Source of the DNA: Lutibacter sp.
GTDB taxonomy: Bacteria; Bacteroidota; Bacteroidia; Flavobacteriales; Flavobacteriaceae
Assembly (NCBI GenBank): GCA_030599055.1
Contig: JAUVOS010000036.1
Span: 1-14,628, forward strand
Length of the DNA stretch: 14,628 nucleotides
Direction: 5' to 3'
The notes beneath the pieces were generated by a model. That model did no database searches and was not told the DNA's origin. It worked only from the letters and a program-made list of their open reading frames with translations. Below are positions 1 through 8,073 of the stretch, piece after piece (the first letter of the stretch is position 1; the number at the start of each line of letters is the position of its first letter). The position numbers were made by a program, and so were the translations under genes.

Positions 1-2012
1 CTTAAAGAGGATTTTAAATAAGAGTTATTTCCAATACTCGCAAAAGAATACCCATAAAAAGAAGTAAAATTCGTTAAATAATTTTCATTATAACCACCCA
101 AATGAAAATCGAGATACGGATTATCATTTTCTGTAAAAGAAATGCCTGCTTCAGAATCAAATTGAGTTGTAAATTTATCACCTAATCTATAAGCATATCC
201 AAATTTGGCTTTTCCTTGTAAAAAAGGATTAAAATTATTTTGAAAATCAGACGAAAGCAAATGCCACTTTGCTATGGCTTCAAATAAAATTCCTTTTTTA
301 GGAAAACTGCGTTGATCAAAGGTGTCAAATTTTAATGAACCACATAGATTTCCATAATTAGATTTCTCGAATATCAATTCATTTTCTCCAAAATTCTCTT
401 TAATATTTTTTGTCAAGACACTTAAATAACGTTGCTCAATTCCTAATTTTATCGCAAAATTATCTTCAAATACTGCTTGAAAAAACAGACGATTGGAAAC
501 ATCTAGATAATCTAAATTTACATGATTACTAGCAGGGTAAAGACTGGTATTGTTTACATTGAAACTTGTATCAAAATCATAATTTTGCAATATTGATTTT
601 AATCCGACACTTAAGTGTACGCCATTATCAATAAAATAGGTAATATTATATCTTGGTTTATCACCAATAACGATGTCAGCAGAAATAAAATCGTTGTCAA
701 ATAACAAATGTTTACTGGTTACATTTAGAAGGACTCCTGCTTTATATATATCATCATAATGCACACCCATTTGTAGATGCGTTTTTATTGGATTTTCTGT
801 AACATTAATAGCTATATTACAAACCTCACCATCTTGCGTTAAAAATATTTTGTGTTGGATATTTGTAAAATTATCCGTTGCAGACAGTCTGTCAATTCCA
901 TTAAAAAACTGATTGAAACTGATTTTTTTTCCTAAATGTATTTGCAATTTTTCAATAATATAGCTATACGTATAATTCTCATTACCATTAATTTTAATAC
1001 TATTGATTATAAACTCATCTGGAATTTTTGAAGGGCTAAAATTTTTTCTATGAATTTTTTGTTGTTTGGCAATGGCAACTAACTCTTTTAAATGTGTAAT
1101 CGAAGCTTTATACCCTTCTTGTACAATTTCTTCGTATTGATCAAAAGATAAAACAGAGTATTGGGTTATATCCGGACGAATATAAACTGCTGTTTTGTTT
1201 TTCTTTGCCAAATCATCATCGTCTAGCATTTGATAACTTACCACTTGATTTAAAACATCAACTACCGTATTTATTTCATCTTTATTGAGTAATTTTCCGT
1301 CACCAACATACACGCCAATTACAATATCAGCACCCATCGCCAGTACTTCATCTACAGGAAAATTATTTACAATACCTCCATCGACTAATAGTTTGCCATC
1401 AATCTCAACAGGTTTTAATAGGGTTGGAAAAGAAGCGCTCGCCCGAACAGCATCGGGTAAATAGCCACTATTTAAAAGTACTTGTTCTCCTTTTACTAAG
1501 TCTGTGGCAATACATAAAAATGGAATCGGTAGTCGATTAAAATCATTTATATTGTTGACATGCTGCGTATATTTTGAAAACTGATTTAAAAAACTTTGTC
1601 CGCTAATCAATCCTGTAGGAAGTTGAATTTTTTTATCCTTTAAAGATAATTTAACTACGTATTTATGATCATTTTCTTTTTGATAAAAAGGTTTGGATTT
1701 TCTAGAGATTTCATCTTGCATAAAACTATTCAGTTCCATTTCTTTATCTCTGATGATTTTTTCAATATCATAAACGGAGTACCCAGACGCGTATAAGGAA
1801 CCTATAATGGCTCCCATACTAGTTCCTCCGATATAATCTATTCGTATGCCAGCTTCTTCAATGGCTCTTAAAGCGCCTAAATGTGCAAAACCTTTGGCGC
1901 CACCACCACTGAGTACCAAACCTACTTTAAGATCTTTTTCGGTTTCAACATTTTGACCTTGCAAGGTAAATGTGAGAAACAAAAACAAAAATATGTATAT
2001 GCGCTTTTTCAT
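1..2012 (-). CDS. Patatin-like phospholipase with POTRA and Omp85-type barrel (type Vd autotransporter-like), 3' end missing
   Basis: The frame opens at an ATG (2012-2010) and stays open to the window edge, giving about 670 residues without a stop, so the C-terminus is missing. A signal peptide (residues 1-20, ending LQGQ) is followed by a patatin domain (about 28-235). It has the glycine-rich oxyanion loop SGGGAKG (35-41), the nucleophile elbow GTSMG with Ser65, and DGG with Asp211, so the Ser-Asp dyad is intact. Residues about 334-405 resemble a POTRA domain, and from about 410 onward alternating beta-strand segments resemble an Omp85/BamA-type barrel. Patatin-POTRA-barrel is the architecture of PlpD and FplA, type Vd autotransporters with phospholipase A activity. 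By analogy the enzyme would be exported across the outer membrane; whether it is cleaved off is unknown. It starts 71 bases after the RND pump stop, so it may be the last operon gene or have its own promoter. The family call is strong; substrate and topology are inference. Confidence 0.9.
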   Translation of the reverse strand, partial: MKKRIYIFLFLFLTFTLQGQNVETEKDLKVGLVLSGGGAKGFAHLGALRAIEEAGIRIDYIGGTSMGAIIGSLYASGYSVYDIEKIIRDKEMELNSFMQDEISRKSKPFYQKENDHKYVVKLSLKDKKIQLPTGLISGQSFLNQFSKYTQHVNNINDFNRLPIPFLCIATDLVKGEQVLLNSGYLPDAVRASASFPTLLKPVEIDGKLLVDGGIVNNFPVDEVLAMGADIVIGVYVGDGKLLNKDEINTVVDVLNQVVSYQMLDDDDLAKKNKTAVYIRPDITQYSVLSFDQYEEIVQEGYKASITHLKELVAIAKQQKIHRKNFSPSKIPDEFIINSIKINGNENYTYSYIIEKLQIHLGKKISFNQFFNGIDRLSATDNFTNIQHKIFLTQDGEVCNIAINVTENPIKTHLQMGVHYDDIYKAGVLLNVTSKHLLFDNDFISADIVIGDKPRYNITYFIDNGVHLSVGLKSILQNYDFDTSFNVNNTSLYPASNHVNLDYLDVSNRLFFQAVFEDNFAIKLGIEQRYLSVLTKNIKENFGENELIFEKSNYGNLCGSLKFDTFDQRSFPKKGILFEAIAKWHLLSSDFQNNFNPFLQGKAKFGYAYRLGDKFTTQFDSEAGISFTENDNPYLDFHLGGYNENYLTNFTSFYGYSFASIGNNSYLKSSL

Positions 2013-2083
2013 TAAACAAAGAGATGGGTTCAATAAAGACCTCTATAAAATAAACCTATGTATCTAAAATCTATTGCCCTAAT

Positions 2084-5000
2084 TTACGAAATATTTCGCA
2101 ATTTTCGCCATAGTTTAAATCTATTTAACAAGTAATACATGATAGGAAGAACAATAAGCGTTAAAAATGTAGCAAAGGTCAACCCAAATATTACCGTCCA
2201 AGACATCGGACCCCAAAAAGCAGTGTTGTCTCCTCCGGTATAAAATTGCGGATCAAATTCTGTGAATAATGTCGCAAAATTGAAGTTGATACCTAAAGCT
2301 AAAGGCAATAATCCTAAAATAGTGGTAATGGCGGTTAATAATACAGGTCGTAAACGTGTTTTTCCACCTTCTACAATGCCTTCATAAAGAATTTCTTGAT
2401 TACCAATTTTTTCGTGTTCGTCAAAACCATTTTCTAATAGCTTTCTTTTTATTACCAAATTGGTATAATCCAACAATACAATAGCGTTGTTTACTACAAT
2501 TCCTGCTAGGGAAATAATACCAATCATCGTCATCAATATCACAAATTCCATGTTAAAAACTACCAAGCCTAATAACACACCTATCAAACTTAATAAAACC
2601 GAAATGGAAATAATAACCGGTGTACTCATAGAATTAAACTGCCCGACAATAATGAGAAATATCAAAGCTACTGCTATTAATAAAGCTTTAGAAAGGAATG
2701 CCATCTGTTTGGCTTGTTCTTCTTGTTCACCTGTAAATGAATAATTAATACCCTCAGGTAAAGAATAACTCTCCATTAGATTCTTTAAATTCTCATTTAC
2801 TTCTGTAGGATTGTAGTCTTTTAAAATATTTGATGTGATGGTAATTAATCGTTTCAAATTTTTGCGTTTTACTGCGCTAAAAGTGGTTGTATTTTTCACA
2901 GAAGCTACCGCAGCCATAGGAACTTGCACAATCTTTCCTGTTGATTGACTCCTAAAAGTTATCAATTGGTTGAGTAAAACCTCTTTGTTATAGCGGTATT
3001 TTTCACTTAAACGAATGTTTATTGGATAGTCTTCTTCACCATCTTTAAAGGTTGATACTTCTTTTCCATAAATTGAGGTTCGTAAAGCATCACCTATTTG
3101 ACCGGTTGACACATTTAGGCGACGCGCTTTTTGCCTATCTACGATAACTTCAAGTTCGGGTTTGCCGCGTTCTACATCTAACTTCAATTTTTCATAACCG
3201 GCGACACTCGATGCTTCAATATAGTTTTTAATTTTTTCAGCTTCTTTTATAATCAGGTCATAATCCTCTCCTGTTACTTCAATATTAACGGGTGCACCCG
3301 CCGGAGGTCCTTCTTTAGGGCGGTCAACTGACACTTTTACACCGGGATATTTTTTTACAATACCTCGAATATCACTAAGCACCTCATCTGTATCAATTCC
3401 ACGACGAAACTCAAAATCTACAAAATCTACTGTTATTCGAGCTTTATGCGGTGTTTGTCCACCACCAATATCTTGATTAGGATCTGCGGTTCCTTCTCCT
3501 ACCTGACCAATTATTGAGGTAATTAAAAAGTTTTTGCCATTTTTCTCATATTTACTGAGGTATTCTTCAAGATCTTTTTCCATTTCAATGGTAAAAGTAT
3601 TGGTAACTTCAATATCTGTCCCGATGGGATATTCTATAAAGATAAAAACCTGTTTTGGCGGTGTTTCCGGGAAAAATAAAGTCTTTGGAGGATTCGAAAT
3701 CATCAATACTATTGAGAAAATAAAAAGCAAAAAGGTTCCTACAAAAACAGCATAGGGTCGCCATTTTTTTAACACAAAACGTAAGGTTCTTTCATATAAA
3801 TTCTCCTGAGAAGGAATAGCAATTTCTTGAAACCAACGCGTTGCCGGAGCAAATAAGAATGTGTTAATCAAACGGAGTACGCCTAAAATGATCAATGCAA
3901 GACCTATAGCATTGAACAATTTTTGATAAGCATTAGCACCCAAAAGGATAAAAACAAAGCCTACAATTATAAAAAGACCGCTATAAATTAGGAGTTTTTT
4001 TCTATTGGGTTCCTTTTCTTTTAACTTCATGTAAACGGAAGTCAACATGGGGTTTACGACTAATCCTACAAACAAAGACGAACCCAAAACGATAATCAAA
4101 GTTATGGGAAGGTACTTCATAAATTCACCCATCATTCCCGGCCAAAAAGCCAAGGGTAAAAAAGCGGCTAATGTTGTAGCCGTCGAAGCAATAATAGGCA
4201 TGGCAACTTCACCGACACCGTATTTAGCAGCGTCAAGCAAAGTATAGCCTTCGTCATAAAGTCGGTATATATTTTCTACAACAACAATACCATTATCAAC
4301 CAACATTCCTAAAGCTAACACCAATCCGAAAAGCACCATCATATTAAGAGTAACGCCCATACTACTCAACAAAATAAACGACATAAGCATGGATAAGGGA
4401 ATGGCAATTCCCACAAACAAAGCATTGCGAATGCCTAAGAAAAACAAGAGTACTAAAACAACCAAGATAACACCCATGATGATGCTATTTTCTAGATTAG
4501 ACACTTGTTTTTTTGTGATTCCGGATAAATCATTGGTCTTTGAAATTTCTAGATTATCAGGAAATTTGCTCGCTTTGGCATTTTTGATGATTGCATCAAT
4601 TTTTGTAGCGGCTTCAATTAGATTTTTTCCACTTTTTTTCTTGACATCTAACATCACAACAGGTTGTGAATATTCTCGCGCATAACTCAAACGGTCTTCT
4701 TCTTGAAAATTGATAGCAGCAATATCACGTAGATAAACAATATTAAAGTTTTCTTGTTTGACGATGATATCTCCAATTTCTTTTGGTGTTTTAAATTCAC
4801 CGATAATACGCACATTTCGTTTTATCGAATTTTCGAGTAATTCTCCACCAGAAATTGTCATATTTTCATTTTGAATAGCACCTGCAACATCATAAAAACT
4901 AATTTCTGAGGTTTGCATTTTGTATAAATCTATGGCAATTTCTACTTCCTTATCTTGTACCCCTCGGATATCAACACCTGTGATTTCGGGCAGGTTTTCG

Positions 5001-5527
5001 ATATGTTCTTCTAAATATTCTCCATATTCTTTTAATTGTTCTAATGAAAACTCTCCGGATAAATTGATATTCATGATGGGCATCATCTCGGAGATATTTA
5101 ACTCCTGCACATTCGGATCAGCCGGTAAATCTTTGGGGAAATCAGGATCTGACATCGCCACATCTATCTTGTCTTTTACTTTTCGTAGCGCTTCTTCAGG
5201 TGTGACGCTAAAATCAAATTCAGCCATTATCATGGAAAAACCTTGTGTAGATGTGGAGGTGATTTTATCAACTCCTGAAATGGTATTGATTTCTTGTTCG
5301 AGTGGTTTCGAAATTAATTTTTCGATGTCAATCGCAGAATTTCCTGGATAAACCGTAGAAATAAAAATTTGCGGAACAACCACTTCGGGAAAAGCTTCTC
5401 TCGGCATGTTTATATAGGAAATAAGACCTCCAACTATTATAATAAGAATTATTACAAAAACAGTCATCTTATTCTTGATTGACCAAGTTGATAATGGGAA
5501 TTGTTTGCTACTATTTTTACTCATCAT
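2084..5527 (-). CDS. Efflux RND transporter permease subunit (AcrB/HAE-like, with extra transmembrane pair)
   Basis: This 1147-residue protein is the inner-membrane proton-driven pump of a tripartite efflux system. The layout is typical of RND permeases: TM1 (about 21-39), a large periplasmic domain (40-345), a helix bundle (about 347-500), a second periplasmic domain (about 612-940) and a final bundle (about 945-1136). TM4 carries LVDNGIVVVEN, with Asp411 matching the first proton-relay aspartate of AcrB and Asn412 in place of the second. TM10 carries GIVVNNAIVLLDY, with Asn1013 where AcrB has its lysine. Two hydrophobic helices (about 512-531 and 537-559) sit between TM6 and TM7, suggesting 14 rather than 12 helices, and an insertion (about 1082-1108) precedes the last helix. 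It follows the fusion-protein gene after a repeat-filled gap of 119 bases. The start is ATG ATG; either codon would serve. Substrates cannot be predicted from sequence; drugs, detergents or lipids are all possible. Confidence 0.95.
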   Translation of the reverse strand: MMSKNSSKQFPLSTWSIKNKMTVFVIILIIIVGGLISYINMPREAFPEVVVPQIFISTVYPGNSAIDIEKLISKPLEQEINTISGVDKITSTSTQGFSMIMAEFDFSVTPEEALRKVKDKIDVAMSDPDFPKDLPADPNVQELNISEMMPIMNINLSGEFSLEQLKEYGEYLEEHIENLPEITGVDIRGVQDKEVEIAIDLYKMQTSEISFYDVAGAIQNENMTISGGELLENSIKRNVRIIGEFKTPKEIGDIIVKQENFNIVYLRDIAAINFQEEDRLSYAREYSQPVVMLDVKKKSGKNLIEAATKIDAIIKNAKASKFPDNLEISKTNDLSGITKKQVSNLENSIIMGVILVVLVLLFFLGIRNALFVGIAIPLSMLMSFILLSSMGVTLNMMVLFGLVLALGMLVDNGIVVVENIYRLYDEGYTLLDAAKYGVGEVAMPIIASTATTLAAFLPLAFWPGMMGEFMKYLPITLIIVLGSSLFVGLVVNPMLTSVYMKLKEKEPNRKKLLIYSGLFIIVGFVFILLGANAYQKLFNAIGLALIILGVLRLINTFLFAPATRWFQEIAIPSQENLYERTLRFVLKKWRPYAVFVGTFLLFIFSIVLMISNPPKTLFFPETPPKQVFIFIEYPIGTDIEVTNTFTIEMEKDLEEYLSKYEKNGKNFLITSIIGQVGEGTADPNQDIGGGQTPHKARITVDFVDFEFRRGIDTDEVLSDIRGIVKKYPGVKVSVDRPKEGPPAGAPVNIEVTGEDYDLIIKEAEKIKNYIEASSVAGYEKLKLDVERGKPELEVIVDRQKARRLNVSTGQIGDALRTSIYGKEVSTFKDGEEDYPINIRLSEKYRYNKEVLLNQLITFRSQSTGKIVQVPMAAVASVKNTTTFSAVKRKNLKRLITITSNILKDYNPTEVNENLKNLMESYSLPEGINYSFTGEQEEQAKQMAFLSKALLIAVALIFLIIVGQFNSMSTPVIISISVLLSLIGVLLGLVVFNMEFVILMTMIGIISLAGIVVNNAIVLLDYTNLVIKRKLLENGFDEHEKIGNQEILYEGIVEGGKTRLRPVLLTAITTILGLLPLALGINFNFATLFTEFDPQFYTGGDNTAFWGPMSWTVIFGLTFATFLTLIVLPIMYYLLNRFKLWRKLRNIS

Positions 5528-5532
5528 TTAGT

Positions 5533-5642
5533 GCTTTATGCTTTATGCGATGCGCGGTACGCGGTACGCTTTGCGCTATACGTTACGCGCTTTGCGTTAT
5601 GCGCTTTGCGTTATGCGTTATGCGTTTTGCGTTTTGCGTTAT
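5533..5642. repeat. Degenerate heptanucleotide tandem repeat (GCGTTAT / GCGYTTT type)
   Basis: Positions 5587-5642 are eight uninterrupted 7-base units read on the plus strand: GCGCTTT, GCGTTAT, GCGCTTT, GCGTTAT, GCGTTAT, GCGTTTT, GCGTTTT, GCGTTAT. The flank 5533-5586 holds more degenerate units (GCTTTAT twice, GCGGTAC twice, plus units of other lengths). The array fills nearly the whole gap between the fusion-protein stop (5647) and the RND start (5527) and is more GC-rich than its surroundings. In the transcript it reads as repeated ATAACGC/AAAACGC. It does not encode anything convincing. It could vary in copy number by slippage and so change adaptor-to-pump spacing or mRNA structure, but that is inference. 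Confidence 0.85.
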
Positions 5643-5646
5643 GCCC

Positions 5647-6780
5647 TTAATTAATCTGAACTTCATCACCTTCTTTTATAAATTTGCTTCCTTTGAGAAC
5701 TATTTGTTCGTCGGGTTTTAAACCCTCAATTATAATGACACGATTGTCATACTCTTTTCCAACTTCTAATAATCTCTTAACGACTTTTGTTTTTATACTA
5801 TCTTTTGAAATGGAATAGACAAACTTTTCTCCTTTTTGATTCATTTGAATAAGGTTAACAGGTAAGACGATTCCTGTAGCGCTATAATCATTAATCTTTA
5901 AATCAGCTAAGAGATTTGGTTTGATACTATGATCTTTATTTGCAATAGGAATTCTAATTTTAAAACTTCTATTGTCCGGATTTATATAATTTCCAATCTT
6001 GTTAATTTTTGAAGGAACCTGCTTGTTAATTGATGTAAAATCAATCAAAACAGGTGTCCCTTTTTTAAGAGCAGGCAAGTAGGTTTCAGGAACATCGGCT
6101 TCTATAAATACATCGTTTAGATTTATCAAACGAATAACCGATGATTGTGGTCCAATAAGCTCACCAAGCTTCGGGACAATAGCATCAATAACACCACTAA
6201 ATGGAGCTTTTATCTTCATTTTCCCTATTTGATTAGTAAGCGAATTCAAGGAACTTTCTAATGCTTCTTTTTGTGTTTTAGCATTGAGATATTGCATTTC
6301 AGAACCAATTTTTTGATTCCACAAACGTTTTTGTCTCTCATAAGTAGTAGTAGCTAAACTCAATTGTGTTTTTAATTCCGCTACCTTATCGGTTAAAGTA
6401 CTCGCATCGAGTTGTATTAAAGTTTGACCTCTGTTGACTTTTTGACCTTCTTTTACATAAATTCGTTGAATTGTTCCTCCTATTTCAGGTCTTAGAATTA
6501 CATTTTTATCAGATGAAACAATTCCATGTAGCGCAATGTAATGATTAAAAACAGTGTCTTTTGTGGTGAAAAAAGTTACTTTTTGTAATTGCTTCACCGT
6601 ATCGAGCTTGTTAATTGCCTTTTCGATTTCCTTTAAATACCTGCCTAAACTATCGACTTGTTTTTGGATTTTAGATTTATCTGCTTGTAATTTTGCTAAG
6701 TCACTTTTGGGAATATCTTTCTTATTTTGACAAGAAAAGAGCGTGATTAGTATCGTTAATAATAGAATTGTGTATTTCAT
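5647..6780 (-). CDS. Efflux RND transporter periplasmic adaptor (membrane fusion) lipoprotein
   Basis: This 377-residue protein is the HlyD/AcrA-type adaptor joining the RND pump to the TolC-type channel. The N-terminus is a lipoprotein signal with lipobox LFSC, so Cys17 would be acylated and the protein anchored in a membrane facing the periplasm. A charged heptad-rich segment (about 25-62) looks like a short coiled coil. The first lipoyl half follows (about 85-120, containing GGTIQRIYVKEGQKVNRGQ), then a helical hairpin (about 122-188), then the second lipoyl half (about 191-215, APFSGVIDAIVPKLGE), a beta-barrel domain (about 220-295) and a membrane-proximal domain to the C-terminus. The length is normal for the family. 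The gene lies directly upstream of the RND gene in the usual order. Upstream it is separated from the hydrolase gene by the 196-base stretch holding the dehydrogenase stub, in which I see no clear promoter. Confidence 0.95.
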   Translation of the reverse strand: MKYTILLLTILITLFSCQNKKDIPKSDLAKLQADKSKIQKQVDSLGRYLKEIEKAINKLDTVKQLQKVTFFTTKDTVFNHYIALHGIVSSDKNVILRPEIGGTIQRIYVKEGQKVNRGQTLIQLDASTLTDKVAELKTQLSLATTTYERQKRLWNQKIGSEMQYLNAKTQKEALESSLNSLTNQIGKMKIKAPFSGVIDAIVPKLGELIGPQSSVIRLINLNDVFIEADVPETYLPALKKGTPVLIDFTSINKQVPSKINKIGNYINPDNRSFKIRIPIANKDHSIKPNLLADLKINDYSATGIVLPVNLIQMNQKGEKFVYSISKDSIKTKVVKRLLEVGKEYDNRVIIIEGLKPDEQIVLKGSKFIKEGDEVQIN

Positions 6781-6896
6781 GTTATCTAATTTTTATTGAG
6801 ATTTTGTAATGCAAAGTCTTTACTTATTGCATCATTTTTGTGGCAATTATCGTTGTCAGTTTTCGTGATGAAAACCTATTGGATACTGCCAATATT

Positions 6897-6959
6897 CTAT
6901 TCAAAAGCGGTTTCTTTTCCAATTCCACTTGATGCTCCTGTTATTAATACTGTTTTCAT
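6897..6959 (-). pseudogene. 5' stub of a short-chain dehydrogenase/reductase (SDR) gene
   Basis: An ATG 17 bases after the hydrolase stop opens a 20-codon frame reading MKTVLITGASSGIGKETAFE, followed by a TAG. This is an intact SDR N-terminus: beta-1 (TVLIT) and the cofactor-binding TGxxxGxG motif (TGASSGIG), then the start of helix A. The rest of a normal ~250-residue enzyme is absent, so no function remains. The remaining 116 bases to the fusion-protein start have stops in this frame. A shifted frame stays open to a TAA at 6826-6824 and could be a leftover C-terminal end, but I cannot confirm that. The spacing suggests the SDR gene was once co-transcribed with the hydrolase and then lost by deletion, with the breakpoint near 6900. 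The motif is unmistakable; the deletion history is inference. Confidence 0.8.
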
Positions 6960-6976
6960 TTTTTTAGTTAGTTTGT

Positions 6977-8035
6977 TTAGATTGTTAATTCTTCTCCGAT
7001 TTCTAAGAATCTAATTTGGTAATTATTTAGTTCCTTTTCTAAAATCCGTACTGGTTCACCAATAGGTTCATCAGACAAATCATAAGTACCAAAATGCATT
7101 GGGATAAAAAATTCACCTTGTAAATCTGTAAAAGCTTGAAGTGCTTCAGTTGGACTCATGTGGCTGTCTTTCATAATATACGCTGGTTTGTATGCTCCAA
7201 CAGATAGCAAACAATAATCAATTTTTCCAAATGTTTGATTTATCTCTTTAAAATGGGCACCATAAGCTGAATCACCCGAGAAATAAATAGTTTTTCCTTT
7301 ATATTTAATGACAAAACTACCCCACAAATTTCTATTAAAATCAGAAAATATTCTCCTATTCCAGTGTTTTGCCGGCATAAAATATATTTCTAAATCGTCA
7401 TTTGTCTCGTACTTTTGATACCAACCCGCTTGTTGGTTTTTACAATTGTTTTTATCAAAAAAATCATTTAATTTTAATGGAACCAAAGCCTCAATTTTTG
7501 AATTATTTTTAAGAATCTGCTTTAGTGTGTTTTTATCAAAATGATCTCTATGCCCATGTGACAAAAGTATATAATCAATATTTTTTAAATCATCAATAGC
7601 ACAAGCTGTTCCTGTTAACCTTTTTATAAAAGAAACATCACCCAAAACAGGATCCGTAAGAATTGTTTTACCATTAATGCGAATAAAAAAGGTAGCATGT
7701 CCTAACCAAACAATCATATCTTTTTTAGATTCTAAAAAGCCTGTGTTCTTACGTACTTCTAGTTTATAATTATCTTGGGTTTTTTCTTTTTCTTGTGGAT
7801 ATTTTGATGTTTTCCATTTTATAATATCCCAAGGCATAATCTGTTTATCACGATTTTCTCCATTGGTAAATTCTTTTCCAATTTTCACATTTCCTTTCCA
7901 ATCTTTTTTGATTGTTTGTAGATTATTATTCTTTACATATTGCCTCTTCCCTTCCGGTTTGACGTAGTAATAAATGATATTTACTACAAAAAGGACCAAT
8001 ATGATTATTCCAATTATTTTAAACATTTTCTTCAT
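6977..8035 (-). CDS. Membrane-anchored MBL-fold metallo-hydrolase, NAPE-PLD-like
   Basis: This 352-residue protein has one N-terminal membrane helix or uncleaved signal anchor (about 5-25) followed by a metallo-beta-lactamase fold. Metal ligands are visible: HGHRDH (His160, His162, Asp164, His165), His224 in PAKHW, Asp255 in FSGDSAYG and His314 in PMHFGTY. The early LGHATFFI strand (from 111) and TDPVLGD (127-133) are also typical of the COG2220 group, which includes N-acyl-phosphatidylethanolamine phospholipase D and UlaG. A phosphodiesterase acting on lipid or another phosphodiester is plausible, probably with the catalytic domain outside the cytoplasmic membrane; the substrate is not predictable. 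It starts 38 bases after the TolC-type gene stop and sits inside an efflux operon, where this family is not a usual member. The SDR stub follows 17 bases downstream, so hydrolase and SDR were probably acquired together. Confidence 0.9.
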   Translation of the reverse strand: MKKMFKIIGIIILVLFVVNIIYYYVKPEGKRQYVKNNNLQTIKKDWKGNVKIGKEFTNGENRDKQIMPWDIIKWKTSKYPQEKEKTQDNYKLEVRKNTGFLESKKDMIVWLGHATFFIRINGKTILTDPVLGDVSFIKRLTGTACAIDDLKNIDYILLSHGHRDHFDKNTLKQILKNNSKIEALVPLKLNDFFDKNNCKNQQAGWYQKYETNDDLEIYFMPAKHWNRRIFSDFNRNLWGSFVIKYKGKTIYFSGDSAYGAHFKEINQTFGKIDYCLLSVGAYKPAYIMKDSHMSPTEALQAFTDLQGEFFIPMHFGTYDLSDEPIGEPVRILEKELNNYQIRFLEIGEELTI

Positions 8036-8073
8036 TTATCCCTAAGCCTTCAAGAATTTTAAACCCTTGAATA

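Noticed and set aside
2040..2075. TAGATTTT and TAGGTTTA runs upstream of the patatin gene as a promoter
   Set aside because: Each misses one defined base of the -7 element and no TTG lies at the allowed distance; not distinguishable from chance.
2087..2098. Perfect palindrome CGAAATATTTCG at the end of the pump gene
   Set aside because: It lies within the last codons of the RND frame, and a 12-base palindrome in AT-rich DNA is not enough evidence for a regulatory site of the patatin gene.
2487..5351. Several plus-strand ORFs of 66-143 codons inside the pump gene
   Set aside because: All lie opposite a well-supported RND coding sequence and show no recognisable domain; they are antisense shadows.
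5479..5721. Plus-strand ORF with a repetitive Cys/Arg/Phe-rich peptide
   Set aside because: It is a translation of the heptad repeat, flanked by antisense of the adaptor and pump genes; no start signal or protein-like composition.
6796..7014. Plus-strand ORF of 72 codons with hydrophobic residues
   Set aside because: It is antisense to the SDR stub and the hydrolase 3' end; the minus-strand SDR motif explains the sequence better.
8049..8071. Inverted repeat TTCAAG/CTTGAA between the TolC-type and hydrolase genes
   Set aside because: Only 6 bp of stem with an 11-base AT-rich loop and no T tract; too weak to call a terminator or attenuator.
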